Assembly (NCBI GenBank): GCA_964023205.1
Contig: OZ026844.1
Span: 24,030,934-24,094,933 of the forward strand
Source: Lutraria lutraria
Taxonomy: Eukaryota; Mollusca; Bivalvia; Venerida; Mactridae
Direction of reading: 5' to 3'
Length of the DNA stretch: 64,000 nucleotides
Shown here: in pieces, positions 10,215 through 22,224 of the stretch
Layout: every line of letters starts with the position of its first letter
How positions within the stretch are numbered: the first letter of the stretch is position 1
Program-made: the position numbers and the translations under genes
Notes under the pieces: generated by a model
The model's database searches: none
What the model was told of the DNA's origin: nothing
What the model saw: the letters and a program-made list of their open reading frames with translations, nothing else

Positions 10215-11465
10215 TATTATGCATTAAAATTTTTGATTTTTTGTTTTATTAATTAAAGTGTGTGTGATGTTGTTTACAATAATTTTTAGAAGAAATTGGG
10301 TTAAAGAAAATGTATGTAGTAAGATCTAATTAAACAACTTGTATCCTAGCAACTTTTGGTCAATTGTAACATAAGAATTAATACAGATAGGAAGATCTAA
10401 ATTTACCTATCTCATTTAATCGCTTTAACTTTATTAGTTATCTATTTTTCAGACCTTTCGATAGTAAAATTATAAAAGAACTTTTAATATTATCAGTCAC
10501 CTTAAGCGGATTTGACAAGAACTTAAAGGGTTTCAGTTAATACTTTAAGTTAGAAATAAACATTGTTTCATCGGCTGATTTCTAATTTTATAACAAGAAA
10601 TTATATTTGATTGGTTAAAATTAACTGTCACGTGAATTATAAAGAAATTGATTGGTCAGTTATTGTTGTAGAAGTTGTTTTCGTAAAGTCCTTTCCTCTA
10701 AAGGGTCATAGATTGTATGACTCTGGTAAGAAATATATTAAATATACTTAAGAAAATAAATTGAGGAAAAGGACATCTTTTTGTTTTAGGTAAGTTAGAC
10801 ATTTTCGTATTTTTTGTTAGAACTCAATTTCTTATGATTGTATATGTATGTTGCTAGAATTCAAATTGTTTGTGTATGTTGTTAAAATTCAAATTGTTTT
10901 TCTACTGTTGTATTATTTGGATAAGTTTTAATCTAAGTAAATTTATTGTAAGTATGTACTTGCAGCAATCTTTTCGTTCAACTAGTCGTTTCGTTTAATT
11001 GTGATTAGTTGGGTTAATTTAAAGTAAAATAAACATGGAGGTTTCTGTCCGTAGAATTTATTTCCGGAATCTTTTTATTGTTATTACTCGGTGAGCATTT
11101 CAATTTTAATCATTTTTACATGCTAGAATATAAGATAATGGTAAATGTGATTGAATACAGAATGTACATTGTAAAATCATCATCATTTGTAGAACTAAAT
11201 CCAAGTTGAAATGACTTATTGAAACATATTTATTGTTGAAAAAATTAGATACTTTAATTTAACTTGTTTGTATGATTATTATATGTAATCAAACTTATAT
11301 TGGAATTTCACTTTAGATCTGTTTACGTTAATCATTTATATATATAGATTGTATGACTCTGGTAAGAAATATATTAAATATACTTAAGAAAATAAATTGA
11401 GGAAAAGGACATCTTTTTGTTTTAGAAATTCCCCAGTAGAAACAACGACAAATCAAAGCAGAACA
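10215..11465 (+). repeat. 3' long terminal repeat
   Basis: Same length and order as the 5' LTR, with about two substitutions over 1251 bp. It is followed by CTAATCCCAAC, which repeats the CTAA(T) found just before the 5' LTR. Confidence 0.92.
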
Positions 11466-11645
11466 CTAATCCCAACTTGTTCGGACTGACGAAAACGTTC
11501 CGATTAGAGAGGTGTGCGGAAAAAAGCTTCCGGATTACAAAGCTTTTTAGCGTTGATAATACAATATAACAACCCGGATGAGCTGACGAGTTCGGTTAAG
11601 AGAGGATTCCGTATTAGAAAGGTTGGTATTAGCGAGGTTCGACTA

Positions 11646-12075
11646 TACAACGATGTAACCTTTGATTCTATTGTATAAGGGAATGTTGCACATACGTGTA
11701 TTAGCAAAAAGGATTAGATGGAACAAATTATTTCCAATAAATATCAAATAAGAATTAGAGTGCCAACTCTGATGTGAAATCAATTATCGCAATATGAATG
11801 AAAGGCTATTAAATTATTATAAGTTCAAATGCATTACGAACACGTGATTAGTACAAATGCATTGCGAACACGTGATTAGTACAAATGCATTACGATCGCA
11901 TGATGTTATGACGTATTTTGGTATTGAACAGAAATCATTGAATTTAATGGAATCAGTATGTGGCTTGAATTCAGTCTTACTATGTGTTTAAACTGAGGAA
12001 TGTTCATCTATATATACATATTAAAATTGCCTTTGATTCTTAGTGCGTTTTCAATTTACGAAACAATTAAACGTA
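11646..12075. other. Unique-looking sequence with a short 28-bp triplet repeat
   Basis: Within it, 11826-11909 holds three units of 28 bp starting CAAATGCATTACGAACACGT; the third is partial and diverged. No gene was recognised. Confidence 0.65.
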
Positions 12076-14130
12076 CAAGTTAAATGTTTGTACGACGCAA
12101 AATTGCATCCGGCAATTGAATTCTAGAATGTGGCCTATGTTACATATTTATCAGAATGTGCAAAGTTTCAGATCACATGAATCTGTAATATTGACTTACT
12201 GATCCAAAACTAAAGGGATCATCTACTTGATGAAATAGACAAGCCGTTAACTGATGTTTCATGAAGCTGGTCATATATGGTTCTACATTCCACGAGGTAC
12301 TCTGTAATTATGTAGTCCCTTTTCCCCCATAAAAGTGACTCAAATATTCTTTAAAATCAGGGAAACTATGTCGAACCAATTAAGTCATCAACTAACAAAA
12401 CAAATTTTCGCAAAGTCAAATTCTCAGACTGCTGAAACCAGTTTTATATATCAAAGTACTGAAAGTACTGTCGGACTTGATTTTTACCATACGAGGCAAA
12501 AGAGAGAAATGTGTACCCATATCGTTCATGCCCATACTAATATTTTTAACATTTACACTTACGGACCGATTTTTCGTTCCTATTGTAATGCAGGTCATAT
12601 GCATGTAGGTAAATGACATACGCTAGTGCTTTACTAATCCATTTGCTAAAATTTTAAAATGAAAAAAGATATTGGAAAATTTAATGTTTAGCACATTAAT
12701 TGAAGACAATTTAATTGCATTAAAAACTCTTAATTGTACACAAACTAGTGACCAACACTTCAGTAACAGTAAATAAATATCAATATTGATTCTTCTGGTT
12801 TTAACACAGCAGAACATCGTCGCATTGAACACAATCAGGGTCACTCAATTTAAAAAGGTCCTGACACAATAGAGTAATACCTATATGACCTATAGTTAAC
12901 CCAATGTTGCATGAAATTCAGACGTGATTATGTAATTCTAAGTAATCTGGCGTAAACTGTAATTTTTAAAAGCACGTGTATCCAGTAATTTACGTTCGTA
13001 TTTAGCGACTCGAATTATTATTCGTAAGCCGCAGTTTAAACATTCAACCTTCGAAGTTTACCTGACATGAACTCATTCAATAAATCAAACTCCCCACACC
13101 GGTTACGCTTTGCTACTAACCACTGCGGGGAGTGAGTCTATGAATAGCGATTCCGTCATCAAACTAACACTAGTTGGTGTGAATACCACGGAAATACGAT
13201 TAGATGAGAATTCGCTTTGTAATGTTAAGAAATTTTAAAAAGGCACAAAACACATACATCGATGGTAGATTGTTGCAAATGCATGAATACGTCCGTAGAG
13301 ATGTTTCTGAACTATCGAACGAAAACCGAAAGTAGAACTACTTGTACGGCAAGATATTTTATTGGACAGTGGATACGCGGTTTTAATTCTACGCATTTGA
13401 ATATCTCATGTATCTACCGAAAAGCACTTATTTAGATACCTGACTATTTCCATGTAGTTACAATAAAATGATTTCAAATATATTTAGATCCGACACACTT
13501 AATTGGGGAAAGATTCCAGATAGTTCTATATAATCACACCATTTAGTTGCGTACTATTTCCTTTATGCGGCATTCTTTTAACCAAACTGTTACAAAAGTT
13601 TGGTCACGTATTACAAAGGACTTGATTTTGATCATGAAATGAGCGAATAAAAGTATTTTGACTTGACTTGAGTCCAACTAGTAAATATTGGCACTTTCTA
13701 GTAATTTATAGGTGTTTGACCTTGACGAGACGACAACAATATGAAGAAAGTTTCCAATGCGTTCGGTGAATTTCACGTGATCATTGAGACTATTTCGATA
13801 AACAACTTGAATATTACACAGTCTGTATGTACACATAAACACCACTTAAAAATGAGTTTTGCTTCATCCTCAGTAATAACGCACAAAACTTGATAGTGTA
13901 CTAAATTCAACGCCATGTTTGTTTACCACAGTAGGACTGGACTCGGTTCGTTTATTGACAGATGCGCAGATTCCTTCCCGTCGTATTATTGTAGTTTTCT
14001 ATCGAACTCGCTCTATTTCTGTTTTGTTTATATCACGTGATCAATACGGATATTTCGGGCACTATCAGTAATTTCTGATTCGATACAAGAAGTTGCGATT
14101 TTGCATTGCTATTTAGAAAATGCATTCCAT
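12076..14130 (+). repeat. Dispersed repeat family B, rearranged copy 1
   Basis: Blocks match 56565-58110 in the same orientation: CAAGTTAAATGTTTGTACG to the GTCGAACCAATTAAGTCATC word, GTCAAATTCTCAG plus CTGAAACCA, and TTCTAGTAATTTATAGGTG through CACGTGATCATTGAGACTAT to GAAGTTGCGATTTTGCATTG. Gaps and a moved block separate the copies. CGTCATCAAACTAACACTAG (about 13155) lies before the third block here but inside it in the other copy. The left edge falls within the sequence that encodes an SGNH fragment in copy 2. Open frames in this copy show no family motif. Confidence 0.85.
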
Positions 14131-16134
14131 ATATTCACCGTACAATAAACAAATTAAATAATTTAAAAATGGTTGTCGAAACACAGCCTTTGTACGCAAA
14201 ATTGTTCTAATGTAGAGTAGCCTTTACCCTTACTAATGTACGTCAGGAAGGCAAGACAGTTGCTCAATAAAAGATCTAAAACCTGAATTATAGCTTCATT
14301 ATTACTACTGAATCCATCAAATGCATCATGTATTCAAAATCCAAATGTTTCATTTTGTCATAGCCACCCACATGCCATATACCATCGATCTATAACCCAC
14401 AGATTGTCGCATATTTGTAGTTCCATATGGATCACATCAACAACTGTATCCAATGGAGTGTGTGTGTGCAAACTTAACTTATTCATGATATTTTTCAACT
14501 TAAACCGTGACAACAAAATCCCGTGCCATAAAAAGAGAAATTTCCTAAACCCTAGACTGAAATGCTCAACTATGAGTGAGTACATTCTCTGGTTTGGAGA
14601 TGCTATTTCAAAGTAAAATAAGTCGGCACAATAAAGAGTACCATATCCAGCAGTGCCAATATGATCATAACTATGACCCCTTCATTTTCATCTGTCTATT
14701 ACTATTGTCAGTGAAAGATAAAAGTAATATTTCTAACATTTACTACCAAAATAAAAGTAAAGCTTGCGCATATAATTATATCAGTGACTGCAACTTATTT
14801 CCGAATGAAATTCATTGCTGATAACGTACGTATCGTGTGTAATTAGATTTCACGTTTCTTGGGCAACATGATAACTATGCCTCTGCGAATGATTTATATT
14901 TAACAAAGACGTAAAATGCATAAATCTACAGTATCAGTGTGCAAATAATAATTACTGACATCATGCGACATAACCTTGAAATTAAGACTGAACATTTTTA
15001 ATATATGTAGATCTATACGAAAGACGAGGACATAAAAAATACGCGTTAGCAAATCGATTACCGAGGAATCTTTAAGCATTAAAAAGGAAATGAGTCGATG
15101 GAATAACATTCATGATGTGAGTTCTGTTCAGAAATCCGCAACGCCGATCTTGGCATAATATCCAATCTTTAGATCCTAAATGGAAACATACGTTTCTGTG
15201 GATGTTAGTTTCGGAAAACGGTAACTTAAATATCATTATCTATTAAATCTTAACAGAAGTTACATGCAGTTGATATCCCTAGGACTTTTATAATGATTCA
15301 ATTAACTTGTCATAAAGGAGTGCGTACTGCTACTTCCGGTTTAAAAATGTCGGTCGTCATTTTCTACTTTCGGTTTGAACTTTGGTAGTGTGACGTTGTG
15401 TTATGTTTGCTGTGATTTTATTCAGTCAATAAAAAGTTTAATTGATTCAATACAATTTCTTACTATGAAATAAGCAATGATTGCTGAAAGTACAAATAAA
15501 GAAAAAAATATTCTAAACATTTGATATCAATCTAACTATGACTACAAAATGTAAACAAATGTGTACTGTAGAGTATTGAGTTAATCTTATAGTCACTTGG
15601 CTTATCGGTTATCAGTACCTGTCTGTATAGTTGCCTCTCTGATAGTAGGCCTATTGTACACCATTTATTAAACAGCCACTGAGCAATAAACTTGTATAAA
15701 ACCATCGTTCTAATGTAAGTGGTAACATATAAAATAGAGAAACACTACATGTACTACCAAAGGAGACCTAAGAAGTGTGTGCCTGATAGAGCAGTATGGG
15801 TTGACATTCCATGTACTTCCATAAGAAGAGTATCCTGTCAAAACCATGGCGCCTCGGATTCAAACAAATGATTTATTTGGACATGCAAAACTGATACATG
15901 TATCTTAATTCCTATTGATTAGTGTATGATATGTTATATATTTATAACAGTTTTGTCTTTTGACTTTAAAATTCACAAAAACATGAACCAAAATGTTAGA
16001 CTACCCCCCCCCCCCCCACTCGCACACATTCAGTCATCCACCGTACCACTCATGGGTAACTCAAATTTGTATTTGCAACATGCCTTAAAAAACCCTGGCT
16101 AGAACCCTGTATATACATTGAATATTACGTTAAG
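14131..16134. other. No recognisable gene
   Basis: Several 60-80-codon frames have no recognisable motif. A C14 homopolymer lies near 16004-16017. Nothing else was seen. Confidence 0.5.
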
Positions 16135-18335
16135 GGGACACAAATCTACGGAAGCCTATTAGGGCCATTTTGTCTTAGGAATTCTGAATTGTGCGTTTTG
16201 TGTTCTGAATTAGGTATTGTGTGTTATGAGTTAGGTCTTATGACTTAGTTCTTATGTCTTACGCGATAAAAAGGTAAAGCAGCGGCAACATGACAAAACA
16301 AAGGCGGAAGAGACCTCAATCATTGGCGTAAGTAATAGAATACCTTGATTGTGTAAGCCTGATAAAATTTAGTATGGTAGTCACATATTTGATTATATTA
16401 CTTATTCATGTGAAACGGCCAAATTGTAAAGTAATTCAATGTAAAACTACTAGTAATTATGTTAGTGAGCAAAGGGAAATTTGATTTTTTACACACACTG
16501 TCATACCCCATGTAATGTCTCGCTGTCACACCCCATGTAATGGCTCGTTGCCACATAAATCGTTGTATGGTAAGTGCAATATTGGAACAGCATATTTAAC
16601 CGATGGTCTGATATATGATTGCACTTAGATGGGGTAATTTTCATAAAGTCATGCAGTTTGTTCGTACATTTCCAGATACGTTGACAGCATGATGGCATTG
16701 TGTAGTCTGTGCCAGTGGATACACCAGGTGTACTCAGGTATAAGAGTGAATCCATCTAATATACCTAAACACTGACAGCAGAAAGTACATGGCTAGATTT
16801 GGTGAAATACTATTTTTACTGTGGGTTTACATATCATGAAATTGTTCTACTGTTGTTTGTGATAAATAACATCAAAATACTGTTGCGGCAGCTTAAAAGA
16901 GTTTTAAGAAGTAACAACCTACGACGTCGGACTGGGTACACACCAGACCATACCGTTATTAATTACATTTCCAAAGAAATTGTGCCATGCAGTCAGTGCA
17001 CTGGGTACCGTTCCATGTGGAAAGGTTTGGTAAATGAACATAGAATAATAATTCCGAGGGATAAAGTTCTATCTTTCATGAGATATATTGACCTTAATAG
17101 AATTGCTATTCGGAAGGCTCACCGACTAAAAAGACGCAACTAAAAAGCAAGAGGACCCAACTTCGATTGGCATGTTGACGGATATGATAAATTGAAATCT
17201 TATATTTTGTATACACGGTGCTTCTGACGGTTACAACTGGATACTTTGGTTAGAAGTTTCACAAAGTAACAACAACCCTGCAGTCATCGCCATGTATTAT
17301 CTTGAAGCACTGAAGACGTGTGGGGTTGCACCAAGACTTCTCCGTTGTGACCACGGAACGGAAAACTCAACCCTGTCTCTTCTTCAGCCATTCTTCCGAT
17401 ACAATGATACAGATCGTGTGTCCGGTCTTCGAAGTTTTATGTATGGGGAAGTGTTTCCAATCAACGAATATATGCTTGGTGGGGGACAATGAGACGTCAA
17501 GGAATGCAATGGTGAATTATTTAAAGGACAGCTATGAGTATGACGATTTAAATCCTTTGCATGTTGAATGTCTAAAGTTCTATTTCACGCACTTGATTCA
17601 AGCCGAACTTGACAGAATGGCGGTTAACTGGAACCTGCATTCCATACGTACACAAAGAAATACAGAGGTACCAAATGGAAAGCCAGATTTGATGTACTTT
17701 ATTATTGCATATATGATTTTGCATGGAATAAAGGTTCAACATTTTAAGAAATGTATATTTCATAACAGTTAAACGCATCAATTGAATAAAGACTGTACAA
17801 TGAAAAGTAATACAAACACAATTACATCACGCACCATGAACTCTTGTTGTATTTTTAAGACTGAATTTGAAAATAAAATGTACACCTTGGACAAATAGTA
17901 AGCCATGTGCAAGTATCATGTCCAAATGACCGAGATCAAGGACACATTTGCAGTATTACGGTCTTTTTTGGTTTGTCTTCACACCATGGCTGACACATTA
18001 CGGGCTCGACATGTTGCCTTTGGGTATAGTCCTCATATTGTTCAAGGTCAAATAATACTAGCTTGAGTTGTACTTTTTGTATTTTACTATAGCTATTTCA
18101 ATAAAACAATGACAGACAGAAGTCATTAGACATAAGACATAATTTATAATACAGAAGGCATCATTCATAATATAAAAGACATAATTCTTAATACATAAGA
18201 CATATTATATAAGACATTATTCATAATGCGAAAGACGTTAATTCCTAATACGTAAGACATAATATATAAGACATAATTTATAACACAAAAGACATATTAT
18301 TTCTTTGTTTATTTTGTGTAATGCCCTTTTTTAAA
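16135..18335 (+). mobile_element. Decayed DDE/integrase-type DNA transposon
   Basis: A broken integrase-like gene (16799-17772) lies between two ends rich in the same words in opposite orientation. The left end (16135-16265) carries CTACGGAAGC, TTTTGTGTTCTGAATTAG and repeated TCTTATG. The right part (18105-18335) carries many AAGACATAA / TTATAATAC words and CACAAAAGACAT. A second sequence at 22140-22222 matches the left terminus in reverse complement (CTACGGAAGC, AGGGC, ATTTTG), so the true right end may be there, with later insertions between. The superfamily is not certain; the protein style resembles eukaryotic IS3-like or retroviral-integrase-fold transposases. Confidence 0.65.
16799..17772 (+). 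pseudogene. Integrase/DDE transposase pseudogene
   Basis: The first segment (16799-17143) is a DNA-binding-like N-terminus rich in basic residues, with the block NNLRRRTGYTPDH and the conserved GYRSMWKGLVNEH block. It stops at TAA (17141-17143), but the same frame continues with a WHVDGYDKLK block (17168-17197), which supplies the first catalytic Asp. A shift near 17217 moves the reading to another frame with DGYNWILWLEVS, the MYYLEALKTCGVAPR block and CDHGTEN (second Asp, 17346-17366). The expected third acidic residue is the Glu near 17466, but the following tryptophan-rich block is shifted. The C-terminal part (to 17772) has NPLHVECLKF and NGKPDLMYF in a third frame. At least one stop and two frameshifts make it inactive. 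A full-length version would be about 320-350 residues. The fold assignment is from the D/D/E pattern and remembered family blocks. Confidence 0.85.
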
Positions 18336-18621
18336 AACTATGATATACATATGTCTTTAAACATCACATCATGCTTGTGGTACCCTTGTGTGGATTGCAC
18401 CCCTTTTGAGTAAGATGTACATGTATATTAATGGCCTGTAGAGAAATGACCATTTATTGTCAATGAGGTTATACTTGGAACAGGAAAGCTCTATTGACTG
18501 AGTGGCTCTTCACTCGGCAGCTCTTGACTGAGTGGCTTTTTTGAAGTTCTCAAGTACAATTTTATTTTAATTAATTTATTTACTGTCAAATAGTATTGTG
18601 ATAAATAGACACCGATAGTTT

Positions 18622-18906
18622 TCAAATAGTCTTGAAGACAATATTCTTTTCCATCATTAACAGTGAATTTTTCAGTTTAACTTCCATGTCTGCTAGCTCG
18701 CCCATATCATTTTTCCCATCAGGAAAGAAGATTATCTTGGCATAATTGGTCACTGTTTAGACGGTTTGCTAGTCGTCCCTGTTGATTTCATAGATTCTTG
18801 TGTCCCCTCCTCTCCGAGCTGTCACTTGTCTGTATTTTCCTCTCGTTTGATGGAGCCATCCAATCTGTAGTTTCAACATTGGGTGTCTCCCATTACCCAT
18901 TGGTCT
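18622..18906 (-). pseudogene. Relic exon of a GGxTR-type protein of unknown function
   Basis: On the minus strand a splice-acceptor-like ATCATTTTAG (ending 18907) leads into a frame with LKLQIGWLHQ, KYRQVTARRGGDTR and, after two in-frame stops, IIFFPDGKND-MGELADME. This order (GW-L-H, Y-x-QV, GG-x-TR, FFPDGK, G-L-D) matches a domain I recall from many uncharacterised fish and invertebrate proteins; I do not know its function. The two stops (TAG and TAA in the middle) indicate a pseudogene. It lies just downstream of, and antisense to, the integrase relic, so it may be a second gene of the same element or an unrelated exon. Confidence 0.55.
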
Positions 18907-19446
18907 CTAAAATGATAAGATATTATCTGTTATCTTACCAAACAATCTTCATTTTCACCTGAACTCCCGCTCTCCGTCATGTTGAAGCAAATGCACGTAT
19001 ATATAATTATGGCATATGTCATAACGCATAATTACTAAGACAAAAGACGATAGTGATAATTTTACGTCAGTATCGCGTAAAGGGAGAGCAGTTGTTGATT
19101 ATGTTTGTGTACCGCATGACTTCTACAATAACTGTACAAATTTCGAAGTGAAATCGGTACAATCAATTAATGACAATTATAACATGCACGGTCTTCTGAG
19201 TGAATGATCCTGACTACCTGACCATTCAATATTAATTACAGACTTTGTGTTCAACCAAATAGAGAAAACTGATCATTGATCGTCCGAGTATCATTAAAAC
19301 ACACGGACACGTTATAATTTGAATAAGATACCGTCAGATTTCATGAACAGTGAATTATCGAGATTAGCTTTGATAGAAATTATAAATCAAATTGAAAGCT
19401 GCAGGGAAACACAAAACGACATTGATAAAGTGTATGATAATTAATT
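18907..19446. other. No gene; one transposon-end-like patch
   Basis: At about 19015-19050 the words ATGTCATAACGCATAATTAC and ACTAAGACAAAAGAC resemble the iterated end words of the 16.1-18.3 kb transposon. Otherwise nothing was recognised. Confidence 0.45.
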
Positions 19447-20293
19447 TTGTGTAAAGTAATATTTCAAGAGATGAATAATCAAATACCAAAATATACTGAT
19501 AGTAAAAACATGAACAAACGTTTTAAAAACACGATGTCGTACTGGAATGAGGACCTTCGCAACGTATGGCATATCATGGCAATTAATGAAAAACTATTCC
19601 TTAAGGTGGATCGCGGGTTTCCTCCAGAAAAATGGTAATTGTTTTAGACGTCAACGTAATATAAGGAAATTTTGCATGAACAACTTTTAATGTATTGGCT
19701 AACGCAGAAATGATATATTCAAATTGATTTTCGCATTATTTCCTGTACTGCTCAGATAATGTTGTGTATTAAGTTATGCAGTTTACATAACTGCAATGCC
19801 GGATCATTTACAAATCCGAAAAAGTCAGCAGAAAAAATGGCAATTACTAGTATACAATAGTCTGTGGAAAGAAAACGTTACGAAAGTCTCCAAAATAATT
19901 TATTTCATAAAATTTAAGGAGGAATTTATACAAGAGAAATATACTACATTGAACTTAGCGAGAAACGAACGAGCACTTCTCTCCCAATTTAGATGTGGTA
20001 TTCTGCCATTAAGGGTCGAAACAGGACGTTACATTGGTGAAATTCCGGAGCGCAGACTGTGTTTATTTTGTGACTCAGGTGAGATCGAGACTGAGGATCA
20101 TTTTCTAGTTAAATGTACATTTTATTCAACTATTCGACGTGATATTTTCTTTGAACAATACTTACTAAATGATTTCAATTTGATGAGAGACACTGATAAA
20201 AGTAAACTCCTATTAACTAACTATCCGAGAAAGACCGCCAAATATTTAGTGAGAGCATACATGAAGAGACAGCATTACATGTATAATAAATAA
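19447..20293 (+). pseudogene. Non-LTR retrotransposon remnant lacking the RT core
   Basis: Two open pieces resemble the two ends of one LINE ORF2. The first (19447-19638) has the YWNEDLRNVWHIM...NEKLFLK block, typical of the linker between endonuclease and RT. The second (19796-20293, 165 codons) has the LLSQFRCGILPLRVETGRY block, then a C-terminal zinc knuckle CLFC-x9-H-x4-C (in RRLCLFCDSGEIETEDHF..KC), then a NYPRKTAKYL block. The whole RT catalytic region that should lie between them is absent; only about 157 bp separates them. The first piece ends at a TGG|TAATTG word and the second is preceded by a TTATGCAG word, so a GT-AG intron could join them, but a simple internal deletion is more likely. 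Confidence 0.75.
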
Positions 20294-20797
20294 TCCTGCT
20301 TAATATTACCATGCTGCACACACATCCTGTTTGATAGTTATATACTGAATGTTTTATATATTTTAATATATGCTACGAGTTGTTCCATCAAATGTTGAGT
20401 ATTATTTATATTACAAATGTATGAATTATCTCTCTGGAATACGAATTATGTGTAACATCTTGTCTCAGTAAGTTATTGCTGCAATGTATTATATTATCAG
20501 TAATCAGTACGCAGATAAAAGTAAGTATGAATGCCATAACATTATGCTTTCATTTATTTACTTTTTGTCATAGGCGTATGCCATGTCTTCAACTTTATAA
20601 AGGTAAGTGCATGAAATGTGTGATGTGTGTACTATCGCACTGACCAAATTTATCGAAATCCCGTGCAAAGCGTTCTTGAGATATCAGTAAATAGTATGAT
20701 GTCAGCATTAGTTGCTATCACATTGTATAAAGTGTATTGTTATCTCTGGTAACTTGATTTTCTATATGTTTAACCAGGTATTCCAAAGGTAATTATA
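20294..20797. other. No recognisable feature
   Basis: No gene, array or structural signal was seen. Confidence 0.5.
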
Positions 20798-20837
20798 TTG
20801 GCGAATGTCGGCGCACCGACAGGGGGCGAGCTTCCAC

Positions 20838-21100
20838 AATTTCTTTTGGACGCAACTTCTCCCACAATTCTGAAGGGATTTCAACTAAACTTTCACATTA
20901 ACTATTTTGACTATGTACCCCTGTGCAGTTTCGGGATTTGTGATATGATCCATTTTGGCCGATCTATGCCCAATTATGGCCTCGTGTTTTATTGTGTGCA
21001 TAGCCTATGTGATATATATATAGAGAGAGAGAGGACGCAACTCCTTCAATTCTGAAGGGACTTCGACCAAATTTTCAATTATTGTGATCAAGTATCGAGT
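20838..21100 (+). repeat. Dispersed repeat family D, two partial units
   Basis: The words CAATTCTGAAGGGATTTCAA and CAATTCTGAAGGGACTTCGA, with CAAATTTTC / ACTTTCACA, GTGATATGATCCATTTTGG and TATTGTGTGCATAG, match the consensus of the 33.2-34.2 kb array (TTCTCAAGGGATTTTTACCA, TTTGTGATTTGATCATTTTT, TTTATTTTGTGCAT). The 85-codon frame over it is a repeat-borne frame, not a gene. Confidence 0.65.
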
Positions 21101-22139
21101 AGTTTTTAAACTTTTTTTTCTAGTAAACGATTATAGGAACATCTTGGCCCTCTTGTTTATTGTTATTTTTATTGATCCTTAATATATAAAATTGATAAAT
21201 AAATACTATAAACGGATATTGAATTTGTGATTACTGTATGTAACCGACATGTATTTTGATAAGTTACAGAACTGGCACAATAATGAAAATTATCAGAAAA
21301 TATGATACACTTAAAATGACAAGGGGAAATGGTAACTATTGACTATTTTGTTCCATGGCACTTTTGACCACCATAACTTTTAATTTGAAACAGATCGTGT
21401 TTTTCCTGGTAGTGTGTGTAATAAAATAAAGTTAGCAGTGTTAATTCTCATTATTTTAGATAAAATTCACTTGTACAAGATTGATAAATGTTTCGACATT
21501 GTGTAGTGTACTCGTATATTACTTTTTCGAAGTATGAATTTATTTTTGTAATTGAATGTACGCGAAATTTTGTTCTTATATTCACATTATAATCTTTGAC
21601 ATTTTATCTTTTTTTTCTCAATTCTTGACAACATTCCTTTCAGTGCAAATATATCTTGAAATTACATTCATTTCTTATACTGAAATGTAAGCCTATTCTT
21701 ACTTTTTTATTCTTACCATACACCACCGCTTTAGATTATTGGCAGAAAGTGTGGCCCCTTAACGGTGGAGTCTAGCTCATTATAATCGGCTTAAAATGGG
21801 GAAAATGTGAACAACTGTTTTTTTACAGTACTGTTTATTATTTGATACAAAGACCTATACTTTACAAAAAGTTCTTTGTTAAGCTTTCAGAATATAGAAA
21901 TTCAATCATAAAGCAAGAAACTGCGTAAGAAATACAATTTAATAAAATGAAATTTCTTTCTTTCGTTTTAATGGTGAATCAGAGTTTAAAGGATCCATAG
22001 CATAGATTTTTTTATATTTGAATCTTAACAAAAATGATGCCCCAAGAAGTTGTAAGAATCTAAATATGGTCCATTCATACTACAAAAATACTTAAAATAG
22101 ATAACGAACGACAACTCTGGGTAGAGATTGTAATGTTCA
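21101..22139. other. No recognisable feature
   Basis: AT-rich. No gene or repeat was identified. Confidence 0.5.
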
Positions 22140-22222
22140 AAGGTCAAAAGTCATAATTCATTTTTAAGTCATAAGTCGGTATTCGCAAGTCAAAATTGCC
22201 CTCCAGTGCTTCCGTAGGTTTT
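22140..22222 (-). repeat. Transposon-end-like sequence matching 16135-16200 in reverse
   Basis: Read on the minus strand this gives CTACGGAAGC, GGAGGGCAATTTTGACTT, GCGAATACCGACTTATGACT. This parallels the left end CTACGGAAGC, TTAGGGCCATTTTGTCTT of the transposon at 16.1 kb. It is either that element's right terminus or a separate fragment. Confidence 0.6.
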
Positions 22223-22224
22223 TG

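Larger units (their letters stand above)
6448..11465 (+). mobile_element. Complete non-autonomous LTR retrotransposon (LARD/TRIM-like), no gag-pol
   Basis: Two direct repeats of 1251 bp (6448-7698 and 10215-11465) flank a 2.5-kb interior. The order LTR, TGG-starting primer-binding site (7701), noncoding interior, purine-rich tract (10201-10214), LTR sets the plus orientation. A target duplication CTAA (6444-6447 and 11466-11469), or CTAAT if one more base is shared, borders the element. By eye the LTRs differ at two sites, G/A near 6537 and T/C near 7321, so the insertion is young. The interior has no plus-strand frame of 60 codons, so no gag, protease, RT or integrase is encoded and the element would need proteins from another element. 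Superfamily (Ty3/Gypsy or Bel-Pao) cannot be decided without coding sequence. Confidence 0.93.
6431..11645. mobile_element. pogo/Tigger-like MITE split by the LTR retrotransposon
   Basis: Joining the outer flanks of the LTR element (6431-6447 and 11466 or 11470-11645) gives a block of about 190 bp. It starts TA|CAGTAGAACCTTTCTAAT and ends, read in reverse complement, TA|TAGTCGAACCTCGCTAATA. The ends are imperfect inverted repeats next to TA on both sides (6429-6430 and 11646-11647), as expected for pogo/Tc1-mariner-type MITEs. It encodes nothing. The left terminus is close to that of the MITE at 62713-62887. The MITE must predate the LTR insertion that splits it. Confidence 0.8.
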
